A stretch of DNA of 64,000 nt from an uncultured Lachnospiraceae bacterium (GTDB taxonomy: Bacteria > Bacillota > Clostridia > Lachnospirales > Lachnospiraceae). Where the stretch lies: NCBI GenBank assembly GCA_900551895.1, contig URXX01000005.1:83368-147367 (forward strand), given 5' to 3'. Shown piece by piece: positions 51,571 to 60,294 of the stretch (its first letter is position 1; the number at the start of each line of letters is the position of its first letter). The position numbers and the translations under genes are program-made. The notes beneath the pieces were generated by a model. That model was not told the DNA's origin. It did not search any database and saw only the letters and a list, made by a program, of their open reading frames with translations.

Positions 51571-53502
51571 TTACTCGGCATCCTCCCTTTTATGAGGTCT
51601 TTTCATTTTGCCATATCCTAAAGTTCCCACTATACTTAGCATAACTGCGATACCAATGCATACATATACCGTTTGATTTTTTTCCTTTTTATTTCTCTTC
51701 TGTCTCTCTTTTGTCTTTGTTTCTTCCTGCATAAATACCTTTTCTAATATATTTTTCTTTTCTACAATGGAAAAATTCACAGTCTTCACTGATTGATTTC
51801 CCGCCAAATCAACTGCCCTCACAATTAAATGGTATTCTCCGACTTCGTCAGATGTAAAGCGGAATATATTACTCTCATCATCTATATTCTGCTTTTCTCC
51901 ATTTATCCACACTTCTTCTAATCTCTCCGTCTTTTCTTTTACTCCTGCTTTTACCTCTACTTGCTCCTCATACGTTTCACCATTCTCTACACCTTCAATA
52001 AAAACATTCGGTTTTGTATTATCTATAACAAACTCTGCTCTGGCAATCGCCTCATTTCCTACAGTATCTGTCGCTTTCACATAAAAAATATGTTTTCCTT
52101 CTTTTCTCTCTGAAAGAAATAGTGGCTGAAGTTTTCCGTCCAAACGTATTTCATATCGAAACTTTGTCAAATCAAAAATAAATTCCGATAATGGATATCT
52201 CCACTCAAAACTTTTTATCCATTTTCCGTTTAATTCCTCTACATAGCGAATAATCGGATTTGTTTTATCAACAATAAACTGTTCCTCTTTTCTATCTACA
52301 TTCCCCGCCATATCTATAGCCCTTAACTCTACAACATAAATACCGTCTTCACTTACATTCAGTTCCGTTTTCCAACTATTATTGATAAATTTTGTTTCTC
52401 TCCTCTCTACAAAAATATTTTCTTCATTATTATTTTTTCTTTTTAAAATTACAGCTACTTCCTTTAATTGTCTTCTGTCTTTCACCGCAATTCCTAGCCG
52501 TACATCTTTACTTGTAATCATATTCGCATAAATTCCCGAAAGGGTACTTTCCGGCTTTTCCTTATCAATAAGAATTTTTTGCTTTTGCCATGAAATATTT
52601 CCCGCATAGTCCCGAACCTCAACTAACAGTTCTCCGCATTCTTTTATTTGCAATTTTATCTGTTCACTCTGACAAAACTCCGGAAGTTTTTCAATCTCCT
52701 TTATTAGTTTCCCGTTAAAATAACATCTGACAGATGCTATTCCCGATGCAATGCCCTCTTCCTTTACGGTAATATCCGCATTTATATTTTTCGTATGCCA
52801 TTTGCCTTCTTCTAAATCTGTATGTATTTCTATATCCGGTTTTCTCACATCACACACAATATATTTCGAGGTTACCGCTTCTCCCCTATTTCCTGCTTTA
52901 TCTTCCGCCCACGCAGTGATTCTTCCTTTAAATTCTTTCGGTAACTCTATCTGCAACTCAGAAACTGTCTGCTTCTTCTCCCCTTCTTTCTCAATCTGAT
53001 AATAAATATTTTCTACGCCTGAACCTTCATCATATGCCTTCAATTTTACTGCCGTTTCTTTTGAGAAATATAATACTTCCTCCTCATTCCCTCCTTCATA
53101 CTGAATTTCTATTTTCTTAGGCAAAATCGTATCAATTAAAAACTCTCTTTCAATTTTTGTTTCCTCAATCACTTCACCGTTTTCATCTTCCTGCCATACT
53201 TCTAACCGATGTTTTCCCTCCTTAAACATTTCCGGTTCCACATGAATTTCCTTTTCCGCTTTGTCCAGCGTTTTCTCCAGCAATATATTATCCCCCTGTT
53301 TAAGTCGGATTTGTGTCACTACCTCCCTGCCTCCATGATAAATTATCACAGTCGGCTTCTTCGTATAATACCCATTTTTCCCGTTCGGTTCTTCACACTT
53401 AATGCGAACTTCCTCCGTATCCTCTTCCGATGCTGCCATTCCGCTTAAACCATACAGAATAAGCAAAACTAAAATAATAACACTTAATTTTCTTCTGCTC
53501 AT
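51571..53502 (-). CDS. Secreted/membrane-anchored protein with Ig-like repeats
   Basis: 643 residues: an N-terminal signal peptide (~1-24, ending near SGMAASE), a series of ~85-90-residue beta-rich modules each closing with a pattern such as AGNxxxxxxFxxDxTxP (DILPKK, CDVRKPDIEIH, IDKEKPESTLS, VDKTNPIIRY, IDNTKPNVFIEG), and a C-terminal transmembrane helix (~614-633) with a short basic tail. The modules look like bacterial Ig-like domains of surface proteins. The low Cys content and Lys/Glu richness are notable. No enzyme motif. It is 11 bp downstream of the pseudokinase gene and probably co-transcribed. Confidence 0.8.
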   Translation of the reverse strand: MSRRKLSVIILVLLILYGLSGMAASEEDTEEVRIKCEEPNGKNGYYTKKPTVIIYHGGREVVTQIRLKQGDNILLEKTLDKAEKEIHVEPEMFKEGKHRLEVWQEDENGEVIEETKIEREFLIDTILPKKIEIQYEGGNEEEVLYFSKETAVKLKAYDEGSGVENIYYQIEKEGEKKQTVSELQIELPKEFKGRITAWAEDKAGNRGEAVTSKYIVCDVRKPDIEIHTDLEEGKWHTKNINADITVKEEGIASGIASVRCYFNGKLIKEIEKLPEFCQSEQIKLQIKECGELLVEVRDYAGNISWQKQKILIDKEKPESTLSGIYANMITSKDVRLGIAVKDRRQLKEVAVILKRKNNNEENIFVERRETKFINNSWKTELNVSEDGIYVVELRAIDMAGNVDRKEEQFIVDKTNPIIRYVEELNGKWIKSFEWRYPLSEFIFDLTKFRYEIRLDGKLQPLFLSERKEGKHIFYVKATDTVGNEAIARAEFVIDNTKPNVFIEGVENGETYEEQVEVKAGVKEKTERLEEVWINGEKQNIDDESNIFRFTSDEVGEYHLIVRAVDLAGNQSVKTVNFSIVEKKNILEKVFMQEETKTKERQKRNKKEKNQTVYVCIGIAVMLSIVGTLGYGKMKRPHKREDAE

Positions 53503-53513
53503 ATAAACCTCCC

Positions 53514-54728
53514 TTAAAATTGAATATGATTTTCCTGTGCAAATCGTATAAAATTCTCTTCTTCTTTCATTTGTGGATTATCTCTTAATATATTTTGTAA
53601 AATGCGTTGTTTTTCCTCTATAGAAAATCTTTCTTCTTTCCATAATTCTTTTAAATAATTCATATCCATTTCCATAAACTTCTCTCTATACATTTCCTCC
53701 TTTTCCTCTCGCTTTTTCTCCTGCTCACTTAATATCCGATATTGTGTTCCTGCTTCTTTCCACAGAGAAAGTTTTTCATATGCCAATGCTTTATACTCAT
53801 TCCATTCTGACAATTTTTCTTCTGAAACTTCTTCCGGATTGTCCAAGTGCATCTCCACAATCATTTCATACGCCCATTCTGTTTCAACCAATACACAACC
53901 TCGTGCCAACATAAGTTTTCTATCTATCCCCTCTTTTCTATTTGCCTCTTTCTTTATCCTTTGTAAACTCTTCTTTATCTCTTCATCATCCGACTGATTT
54001 AGCATAAATTCCGATAACTTTACATAATCTTCTGCCCCTTTTTTCTGTTCCTCTGCCTTTTCAAAATATTCTTTACTCTTGGCATAATCTTTCTCCTCCA
54101 AAAAGTAATGCGTCCCAAGTTCAAAATAATCTACATCACTTTCACACTTTTTCTCCTCTTTCTTAGGTAAAAAAGTAATGCTGATTATGAAAAAAACTAT
54201 TCCCAATAAAACCGGTATCCATTTTAATTTCATCCTATTCTGTTTTTTTAATTCTCTTTTATGGGTATTTTTCAGACATTTTTTTACGAATGTAAGAAGC
54301 CTTATTTCTTCTCTTTTTTTCAGATATGGAACACATTTTATATGTGCCATAATAAATTGAATTGTCCTTCCAAGACAATATAAATCGACATCCTGATTAG
54401 GATTTTCTAATTGAAACTGTTTTGCCATTTTGCCTTTTAAATGTGGAATATTTTCTTCCGGATATAGCAATGCAACCTCTTCTGTTTTGGTTATGATAAT
54501 ACTATACGGATGTAAATGCGTATAGTGGGGATTTCCTTTTTGCTTTTGAAATAAACTTAACTGTCGAATCAATTCCCTGAGCCATTGTCCCAGTATAGCC
54601 TTTTCAATCTTTTCATGTAATTGTATCCAGCGATACAATGTAACCCCTTCCACATAATCCGATACAATATAACAATCCGTCCCTCTCTCCACAAATCTTA
54701 TGACCTCGTATCCTTCTTTTTCAGACAC
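53514..54728 (-). CDS. Membrane pseudokinase with C-terminal helical repeats
   Basis: 404 residues; I do not recognise the family. The first ~155 residues resemble a protein-kinase C-lobe: hinge YVEGVTLYRW (25-34), a catalytic-loop remnant HLHPYSIII (71-79) and VDLYCLG (114-120), as in the DxYxLG helix of Ser/Thr kinases. The glycine loop, VAIK Lys, HRD Asp and DFG are all absent, so it should be inactive. A single transmembrane helix (~170-187) follows, then ~215 residues of charged helices with TPR-like spacing (ELGTHYFLEEKDYAKSKEYF). The domain order is reminiscent of EssB/YukC of type VII secretion, but no other T7 genes are nearby. GTG start with AAGGAGG 6-7 nt upstream. Confidence 0.75.
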   Translation of the reverse strand: MSEKEGYEVIRFVERGTDCYIVSDYVEGVTLYRWIQLHEKIEKAILGQWLRELIRQLSLFQKQKGNPHYTHLHPYSIIITKTEEVALLYPEENIPHLKGKMAKQFQLENPNQDVDLYCLGRTIQFIMAHIKCVPYLKKREEIRLLTFVKKCLKNTHKRELKKQNRMKLKWIPVLLGIVFFIISITFLPKKEEKKCESDVDYFELGTHYFLEEKDYAKSKEYFEKAEEQKKGAEDYVKLSEFMLNQSDDEEIKKSLQRIKKEANRKEGIDRKLMLARGCVLVETEWAYEMIVEMHLDNPEEVSEEKLSEWNEYKALAYEKLSLWKEAGTQYRILSEQEKKREEKEEMYREKFMEMDMNYLKELWKEERFSIEEKQRILQNILRDNPQMKEEENFIRFAQENHIQF

Positions 54729-54812
54729 ACTTTCCCTCCTTTTTATATTTTAAATAATGGAATGCACTTTCATGAACATGAATGAATAATTTATCTGCAA
54801 TAGAAATGTATC

Positions 54813-54865
54813 TTTACTATACTTCAATTCTCGACCAAAAGCAAGATGACTTTTTGCACAAAAAA
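54813..54865 (-). repeat. Promoter-bearing direct repeat, copy A
   Basis: About 50 bp, roughly 84% identical (one 1-nt gap) to copy B at 55481-55531. It holds the minus-strand promoter TTGCTT (54839-54844), 17-bp spacer, TATAGT (54816-54821) for the pseudokinase/Ig-repeat operon. The upstream block GCAAGATGACTTTT and TTTTGCACAA is the most conserved part. Confidence 0.75.
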
Positions 54866-54879
54866 CAGGCAACAAATAA

Positions 54880-54905
54880 GGAAGTATAGCCTCTACCATA
54901 CTTCC
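54880..54905 (-). terminator. Terminator of the GNAT acetyltransferase gene
   Basis: 8-bp perfect stem GGAAGTAT/ATACTTCC with a 10-nt loop, followed by TTATTTG on the minus strand, 12 bp after the stop. Confidence 0.65.
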
Positions 54906-54917
54906 CTATAAAAAATA

Positions 54918-55430
54918 CTATTTTATCATCATTCCCATAACGTATAAGTCATAGTATTTTCCGTCTAACAATGTGCTGTTTTTCAAGCATCCTTCTATCT
55001 CAAAGCCAAATTTCTGATACAACTTCACTGCTAACTCATTGTCAGTACGTGTGTCTAACTGAATTCTTGTAGTAACTCCATTACCTTTTGCCCAGTCAAT
55101 CAACTGTTGAATAATGCTTGAACCGATACCTTTTCCCTGATATTCCTGTGCCACAACAATTCCTAATTCTCCGCTATGTCTTGATTTAATTTTGTGACTT
55201 GAACTGATTGTTCCAATTCCTACAATTTTTCCGTCGACAATCGCTAAAAGCATTGTATTAATCGGCGATTCATTTGTTTCCTTTATACTTTCTTTCTGTG
55301 CCTCTACATCTAAAGGATACTCATCTTTTTCAAAACTTAAAAAGGAAGTTTCTCCTCCTACATAGTTATAAAAATCTACAATTTCTTTTGCATCTTCTAT
55401 AACGGGTTCTCTAAATGTTACATTCTGCAT
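54918..55430 (-). CDS. GNAT-family N-acetyltransferase
   Basis: 170-residue acyltransferase. The acetyl-CoA loop VVAQEYQGKGIGSSI (~92-106, Q/RxxGxG) and the C-terminal LYQKFGFEIEGC (~136-147) are typical. The N-terminal half is nearest the family that acetylates small amines, antibiotics or protein N-termini; substrate not inferable. It is monocistronic, with a promoter in repeat copy B and a candidate operator at 55458-55477. AAGGAGAAG precedes the ATG. Confidence 0.9.
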   Translation of the reverse strand: MQNVTFREPVIEDAKEIVDFYNYVGGETSFLSFEKDEYPLDVEAQKESIKETNESPINTMLLAIVDGKIVGIGTISSSHKIKSRHSGELGIVVAQEYQGKGIGSSIIQQLIDWAKGNGVTTRIQLDTRTDNELAVKLYQKFGFEIEGCLKNSTLLDGKYYDLYVMGMMIK

Positions 55431-55457
55431 AATCGCTTCTCCTTTTATTTTGAAGTA

Positions 55458-55531
55458 ACTTTTACTTGTGTAAAAGTATTTTAACTATACTCTAATTTTC
55501 ACTCCAAAGCAAGATGACTTTTGCACAAAAA
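55458..55531 (-). repeat. Promoter-bearing direct repeat, copy B, with operator-like palindrome
   Basis: The repeat (55481-55531) holds the minus-strand promoter TTGCTT (55507-55512), 17-bp spacer, TATAGT (55484-55489) of the GNAT gene. Directly downstream, at the expected transcript start, is a perfect inverted repeat ACTTTTAC/GTAAAAGT with a 4-nt spacer (55458-55477), absent from copy A. Confidence 0.7.
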
Positions 55532-55541
55532 TTACTCCGTT

Positions 55542-56774
55542 CTATCTTGGTCTGTTCAAATGTCTTGGAATCCCGTCTACCATAACCGGCGCAACATCTC
55601 CCTGAATAAGCGGTCTTACATATGTCACAAATTCATCCGTAACATATGTTCCCTCTTTATTTACCCATTCTCTCGGAACTATCTTCTCGTCATTTGCAAT
55701 CTTATGAACATCTTTCACTGCCGTTCCGCACTGATAAGGATCATCAGAATGTCTTTCCAATACAACCATTTTGCCTGAATCCCCTTCGTCTGCAGCTTTC
55801 ACTGCTGCACCGCCTACCTGATATGCTTCCAAAATATCCACTCTTGACGCACAATGTGACGCCGCTCTTTGTAATGTACTCAATTCAATCGCTCTCGTCT
55901 TGCAGCCGATTTCTCCTGCCACTCTGTTTGCCAAATAACTTGCCGTTCCTGTCAACTGTTTATGTCCAAATGCGTCAACAAAATCAACATTTGCTCCCAA
56001 TTCGCATACATAACGTCCGTCCTCTAGTTTAATTCCCTCTGAAACAGCAACAACTACTGAAGATTTCTTTTTAAGCAATCCTTTAATTTTGTCCATAAAT
56101 TTCTCTACATCAAAGGTAAGTTCCGGCAAATAAATCAAATCCGGTCCGGCACAGTCCTCACCTTTTGCCAATGCTGCCGCCCCCGTAAGCCAGCCTGCAT
56201 TCCGTCCCATAACTTCCACAATCGTCACAAGACCTTTATTATATTCCAAACAAAAACTATCACAAATAATTTCCTTGACAGATGTTCCGATATATTTTGC
56301 CGCACTTCCGAATCCCGGCGTATGATCTGTCAAAGCCAAATCATTGTCTATTGTTTTCGGGCAACCGATAAATCTTGTCGGCTGACCTGTAATAATAGCA
56401 TAGTCTGACAGTTTTTTAATTGTATCCATGGAATCATTTCCACCGATATAAATAAATGCTTCAATCTCTAAACGATTTAAAATCTCAAAAATTTTCTCAT
56501 ACAACGTCATATCTTCGTGGATTTCAGGAAGTTTATACCTGCATGAACCTAAATATGCCGCTGGCGTTCTCTTTAAAATTTCAGCATCCAGTTCGTTTGT
56601 AATATGTTCCGAAAGGTCAATATATTTTTCTTCCAATAATCCCTGAATACCATATCTCATTCCGTACACTTTTTTTGCACCTCTGTCTTTGGCTGTACGA
56701 TATACACCTGCCAAACTAGAGTTGATTGCTGCTGTCGGTCCTCCCGATTGTCCTACAATTACATTTCCCTTCAT
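55542..56774 (-). CDS. 6-phosphofructokinase, pyrophosphate-type signature (second paralogue)
   Basis: 410-residue homologue of the protein at 50166-51386, with the same GGNDS and PKTIDND residues expected for pyrophosphate use. VGQSGGPTAAINSS, MGRNAGWLTGAAAL and the complete C-terminus are present. The ATG at 56774 is used (GGAGG 10 nt upstream); a longer frame to 56873 has no ribosome-binding site and overlaps the promoter. It lies downstream of the fucose isomerase gene but has its own promoter TTTACA-N17-TATACT. Confidence 0.92.
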   Translation of the reverse strand: MKGNVIVGQSGGPTAAINSSLAGVYRTAKDRGAKKVYGMRYGIQGLLEEKYIDLSEHITNELDAEILKRTPAAYLGSCRYKLPEIHEDMTLYEKIFEILNRLEIEAFIYIGGNDSMDTIKKLSDYAIITGQPTRFIGCPKTIDNDLALTDHTPGFGSAAKYIGTSVKEIICDSFCLEYNKGLVTIVEVMGRNAGWLTGAAALAKGEDCAGPDLIYLPELTFDVEKFMDKIKGLLKKKSSVVVAVSEGIKLEDGRYVCELGANVDFVDAFGHKQLTGTASYLANRVAGEIGCKTRAIELSTLQRAASHCASRVDILEAYQVGGAAVKAADEGDSGKMVVLERHSDDPYQCGTAVKDVHKIANDEKIVPREWVNKEGTYVTDEFVTYVRPLIQGDVAPVMVDGIPRHLNRPR

Positions 56775-56810
56775 AATGCAATTACCTCCGTTTTTTTGTC
56801 TGATAAAATC

Positions 56811-56839
56811 AGTATAGTGCATTATGACTTTTTTGTAAA
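56811..56839 (-). promoter_or_regulatory. Promoter of the second phosphofructokinase gene
   Basis: Minus strand TTTACA (56834-56839), 17-bp spacer, TATACT (56811-56816). Upstream at 56864-56873 is TTTTGCACAA (plus strand), the same decamer found in repeat copies A and B. Confidence 0.7.
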
Positions 56840-56885
56840 TATGATATAGTTTTTCTTTATATATTTTGCACAATTTTATACTTCC

Positions 56886-58679
56886 TTACTTATATAGAGG
56901 ACCATATGCTGCACAGGCCCTGTAATCCTGTCCTTCTTTATCCTGTCCAAACGCATTCCATGCAGCCGGTCTAAAAATCTTTTCTTCCGGTACATTATGC
57001 ATAGAAACCGGAATTCTAAGCATAGATGCCATTGTAATCAAATCGGCTCCAATATGACCATAAGAGATTGCTCCGTGATTTGCTCCCCAGTTATTCATTA
57101 CGTCATATGCTGTTTTAAATGCCCCTTTTCCCGTACATCTTGGTACAAACCATGTACACGGCCATGTATAATCTGTTCTTTTCCATAATTGTTCTGATAC
57201 CTCTTCCGGAAGATTTAATGTCCAGCCTTCCACAATCTGCAAAACAGGTCCAAGCCCTTTTATAAGATTTAAGCGAATCATTGTCACGGGCATTTCTGCC
57301 TTTGTTAAAAATCGTGACGAAAATCCACCACCGCGAAAATATCCGTTATCTGCTGCATTCCATGTTGTCGCATTTAGCATCGCATCCTGATCTTTATCCG
57401 TTACATCATACCATTTCTTCATTATATGATTGCCATTAGAATCAACTGACTCCCCGCTTGCATCAAGACAGGCTGCCCCCGAATTAATCAAGTGAATAAA
57501 TCCATTTGCTTCCTTTGCTTTTCCCTCAATCTCATAGCCTGTTACTCTCTTCACTGCATCTTTGCTCCAGTATGTTCTAACATCCGCAAAAATCTGTGCT
57601 CTATTTGTTAATAACTTCATAAAAAGCATACCAAGTCCATTTAACACATCATTTTCTGTTGCAAGAATATATGGCTCTCTCGCTCCGTTCCAATCAAACG
57701 AACTATTCAAAACAGCCTCTGCAAAATCTCCATTTGGATAAAAATCTGTCCATTGTCTCTGTCCCTGAAATCCCGCTGCAATTGCATTATGACCAACCGC
57801 CTCTTCTTCACAGCCTTCAGGCAAATTCTTATTTCCATTCATTAAATCTTTAATGATGACAGCCATTTTTACAACAAACTCAAACTGCTCTTCTTTCTCT
57901 TTATCACTCATCTTAAGTTCATCCGGATTTTTGTCAAATCCTATAGTACATTTTTCTTTTGCCCAATCAAGAGCCTTCTTCACCTCTTCTTTATCATAAA
58001 TTTCTTCCGTCATTCTCCTGATAATTTCAACTTCATCTACTGATTCCACACGCATTCCCAAATAAGATTCAATAAAATCAGAATCAATGATTGAACCGCC
58101 AATTCCCATACATATAGAACCAATTTGAAGATATGACTTTCCGCGCATTGATGCCGCTGCAATCGCTGCACGTCCAAACCTTAGCAATTTTTCTCTAACA
58201 TCTTCTCCCATTTCCATATCGTCTGCATCCACAACATCATGTCCATAAATGCCAAATGCCGGAAGCCCTTTTTGCGTATGAGTGGCAAGCACCGAAGCCA
58301 AATAAACCGCCCCCGGTCTTTCTGTTGCATTTAATCCCCACACACCTTTAATTGTCTGCGGATTCATATCCATTGTTTCTGAACCATAACACCAACATGG
58401 CGTAACGGTTAATGTAATATCAACACCTTCTTTTCTAAATTTTTCTTCGCATGCCGCTGACTCTGCAACTCTGCCAATCGTAGTATCCGCAATGACAACT
58501 TTTACCGGTTCGCCATTTGAATACGTTAGATTTTCTTCAAATAATTTTGCCGCTAATTTAGCCATTCCCATTGTCTGTTCTTCCAAACTTTCCCTAACTT
58601 TTAATGCCCCTCTTCGACCGTCAATCGTAGGTCTGATTCCAATTACGGGATACCCTCCAATCAATCTGCTTTCTGCCAT
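56886..58679 (-). CDS. fucI: L-fucose isomerase
   Basis: Converts L-fucose to L-fuculose (D-arabinose to D-ribulose is a usual side activity). 597 residues, full length. The metal-binding Glu and Asp lie in GAREPYILATENDVLNGLGM and the third ligand His in ANHGAISYGHIGADL; the N-terminal GIRPTIDGRRGALKVRESLE is diagnostic. It is 13 bp downstream of the kinase gene. AAAGGAGG precedes the ATG. Confidence 0.96.
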   Translation of the reverse strand: MAESRLIGGYPVIGIRPTIDGRRGALKVRESLEEQTMGMAKLAAKLFEENLTYSNGEPVKVVIADTTIGRVAESAACEEKFRKEGVDITLTVTPCWCYGSETMDMNPQTIKGVWGLNATERPGAVYLASVLATHTQKGLPAFGIYGHDVVDADDMEMGEDVREKLLRFGRAAIAAASMRGKSYLQIGSICMGIGGSIIDSDFIESYLGMRVESVDEVEIIRRMTEEIYDKEEVKKALDWAKEKCTIGFDKNPDELKMSDKEKEEQFEFVVKMAVIIKDLMNGNKNLPEGCEEEAVGHNAIAAGFQGQRQWTDFYPNGDFAEAVLNSSFDWNGAREPYILATENDVLNGLGMLFMKLLTNRAQIFADVRTYWSKDAVKRVTGYEIEGKAKEANGFIHLINSGAACLDASGESVDSNGNHIMKKWYDVTDKDQDAMLNATTWNAADNGYFRGGGFSSRFLTKAEMPVTMIRLNLIKGLGPVLQIVEGWTLNLPEEVSEQLWKRTDYTWPCTWFVPRCTGKGAFKTAYDVMNNWGANHGAISYGHIGADLITMASMLRIPVSMHNVPEEKIFRPAAWNAFGQDKEGQDYRACAAYGPLYK

Positions 58680-58692
58680 TTTTCTTCCTCCT

Positions 58693-60171
58693 TTATTCTT
58701 TTATAAATGTTTTAAACTTTTTATAAGCACTATTCCACTTTTCTTCGTTTTTTGGAATATATTCGACTGTTTTTTCTGATTGTAAAATGATTCTTCTTGC
58801 TTCCCAAATATCTTTTACCTCTCCTAATGCGATTAGTTGAACTGCTATATTTCCGAATGCCGTGGCTTCCACCGGTCCTGCAATCACTTTCCGACCGATT
58901 GCTCCTGCCGTCATTTCGCACAATAGTTTACTTTGGATTCCTCCTCCTATCATATGTATGATCGGATATTGTTTTCCCGTACAGAGTTCAATCTGCTCCA
59001 GTACATATCTATATTTCAATGCTAAACTCTGATTGATACAACACACAATTTCTCCAACCGTATTTGGTACTTTTTGTCCTGTCTTTCTGCAAAATTCCCT
59101 TATTCTCTTTGGAATGTCTCCCGCCGAAATAAACTCTAAATTATCCGGATCTATAAAGTTTTGAAAAGGTTCTGTCTGACAAGCCATTTCCTCAAGTTCT
59201 CCAAACGAATATTCCTTTCCTTCTCTCAGCCATTGTCTTCTGCTTTCCTGTACAAGCCAAAGTCCTGCAATATTTTTCAGTAATGTTGTTTTCTTGCCAT
59301 ATCCGCCCTCATTACTAATGTTACATCTAAATGTTTCTTTATTAATAAGCGGCTCTTCTATTTCCGTACCAAATAAACTCCAAGTACCACAACTAATAAA
59401 TATAAAATCTTTTTCCAAAGTCGGCACGGCAATAACCGCACTCTGCGTATCATGTCCCGCAATTGCTACAACCTCGGCTGAATTCACTCCCAACTCATTA
59501 CATATTTGTGGTTTCAACTTCCCTATTATAGTTCCGCTTAATACAATGTCTGTTAATATCTTTCTCGGAATATGTAATTTTTCTATTATTTCATCCGACC
59601 ATTTTTTCTCTTTCGCATCTAACAGTTGTGTAGTTGATGCCATTGTATATTCCGTCTTTTTCTCTCCTGTCAAAAAATAATTAAATAAATCCGGTGTTAA
59701 TAAAAGTGTATCCGCTTTTTCTAAAACCCACTTTTCATTTTTTACTAACGAATACAACTGAAAAATTGTATTAAAATTCTCAAATTGATTTCCCGTTAAA
59801 CTATATAATTTTTCCTTTGATATTTCGCGAAAAACTTCCTCCTGCATTCCCACTGTTCTTTCATCTCTATAGTGTACCGCATTTTGTATTAACTCTCCTT
59901 CTTTATCTAACAACGCAAAATCAACACCCCATGTATCAATACCAATACTGGAAAATTCTCCTTCCTTCTTTGCCTTTAAAATCCCTTGCTTTATCTCAAA
60001 GAAATGCCTTAGGGTGTCCCAATACATTGTTCCGTTTAATAATACCGAATCATTTGAAAAACGATGAACTTCTTTCATAATAATTTTCCCATTTTCCAAT
60101 GATCCCAAAATGGCCCGTCCACTTCCTCCACCAAAGTCAAATGCTAAAACACTCTTACCTTTTTCCTGCAT
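58693..60171 (-). CDS. FGGY-family L-fuculokinase (RhaB-like)
   Basis: 492-residue sugar kinase with FDFGGGSGRAILG at the N-terminus, GIDTWGVDFALLD (~77), IAGHDTQSAVIAVP with catalytic Asp (~243) and the GGGIQSKLLCEMTAGAIGR ATP-site helix. By sequence pattern it is nearer rhamnulokinase (RhaB) than E. coli FucK. Operon partnership with fucI indicates it makes L-fuculose-1-phosphate; rhamnulose cannot be excluded. The ATG at 60171 has GGAGG; it is first in the fucK-fucI unit. Confidence 0.9.
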   Translation of the reverse strand: MQEKGKSVLAFDFGGGSGRAILGSLENGKIIMKEVHRFSNDSVLLNGTMYWDTLRHFFEIKQGILKAKKEGEFSSIGIDTWGVDFALLDKEGELIQNAVHYRDERTVGMQEEVFREISKEKLYSLTGNQFENFNTIFQLYSLVKNEKWVLEKADTLLLTPDLFNYFLTGEKKTEYTMASTTQLLDAKEKKWSDEIIEKLHIPRKILTDIVLSGTIIGKLKPQICNELGVNSAEVVAIAGHDTQSAVIAVPTLEKDFIFISCGTWSLFGTEIEEPLINKETFRCNISNEGGYGKKTTLLKNIAGLWLVQESRRQWLREGKEYSFGELEEMACQTEPFQNFIDPDNLEFISAGDIPKRIREFCRKTGQKVPNTVGEIVCCINQSLALKYRYVLEQIELCTGKQYPIIHMIGGGIQSKLLCEMTAGAIGRKVIAGPVEATAFGNIAVQLIALGEVKDIWEARRIILQSEKTVEYIPKNEEKWNSAYKKFKTFIKE

Positions 60172-60214
60172 TTTTACGCCTCCTTTCACAGATAAGAACC
60201 TTTTGAATAACTTT

Positions 60215-60253
60215 ATTCTAGCATTGCCCATAAAAAACTACTTGTGTTATAAT
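60215..60253. promoter_or_regulatory. Divergent promoters of the fuc operon and its AraC regulator
   Basis: Plus strand TTGCCC (60224-60229), 18-bp spacer ending TGT, TATAAT (60248-60253) for the AraC gene. Minus strand extended -10 TGC-TAGAAT (-10 at 60215-60220) for the kinase gene; the weak -35 suggests activator dependence. The two overlap. Confidence 0.55.
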
Positions 60254-60294
60254 AGTAAAAAATATAATAATATTCACATTTTAAAAGGAGTTTT

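Noticed and set aside
53514..54728. Active Ser/Thr protein kinase
   Set aside because: The glycine loop, ATP-binding Lys, HRD Asp and DFG are missing, so only a pseudokinase call is supportable.
53514..54728. EssB component of a type VII secretion locus
   Set aside because: Only domain order is similar; no EsxA, EssC or other T7 genes occur nearby.
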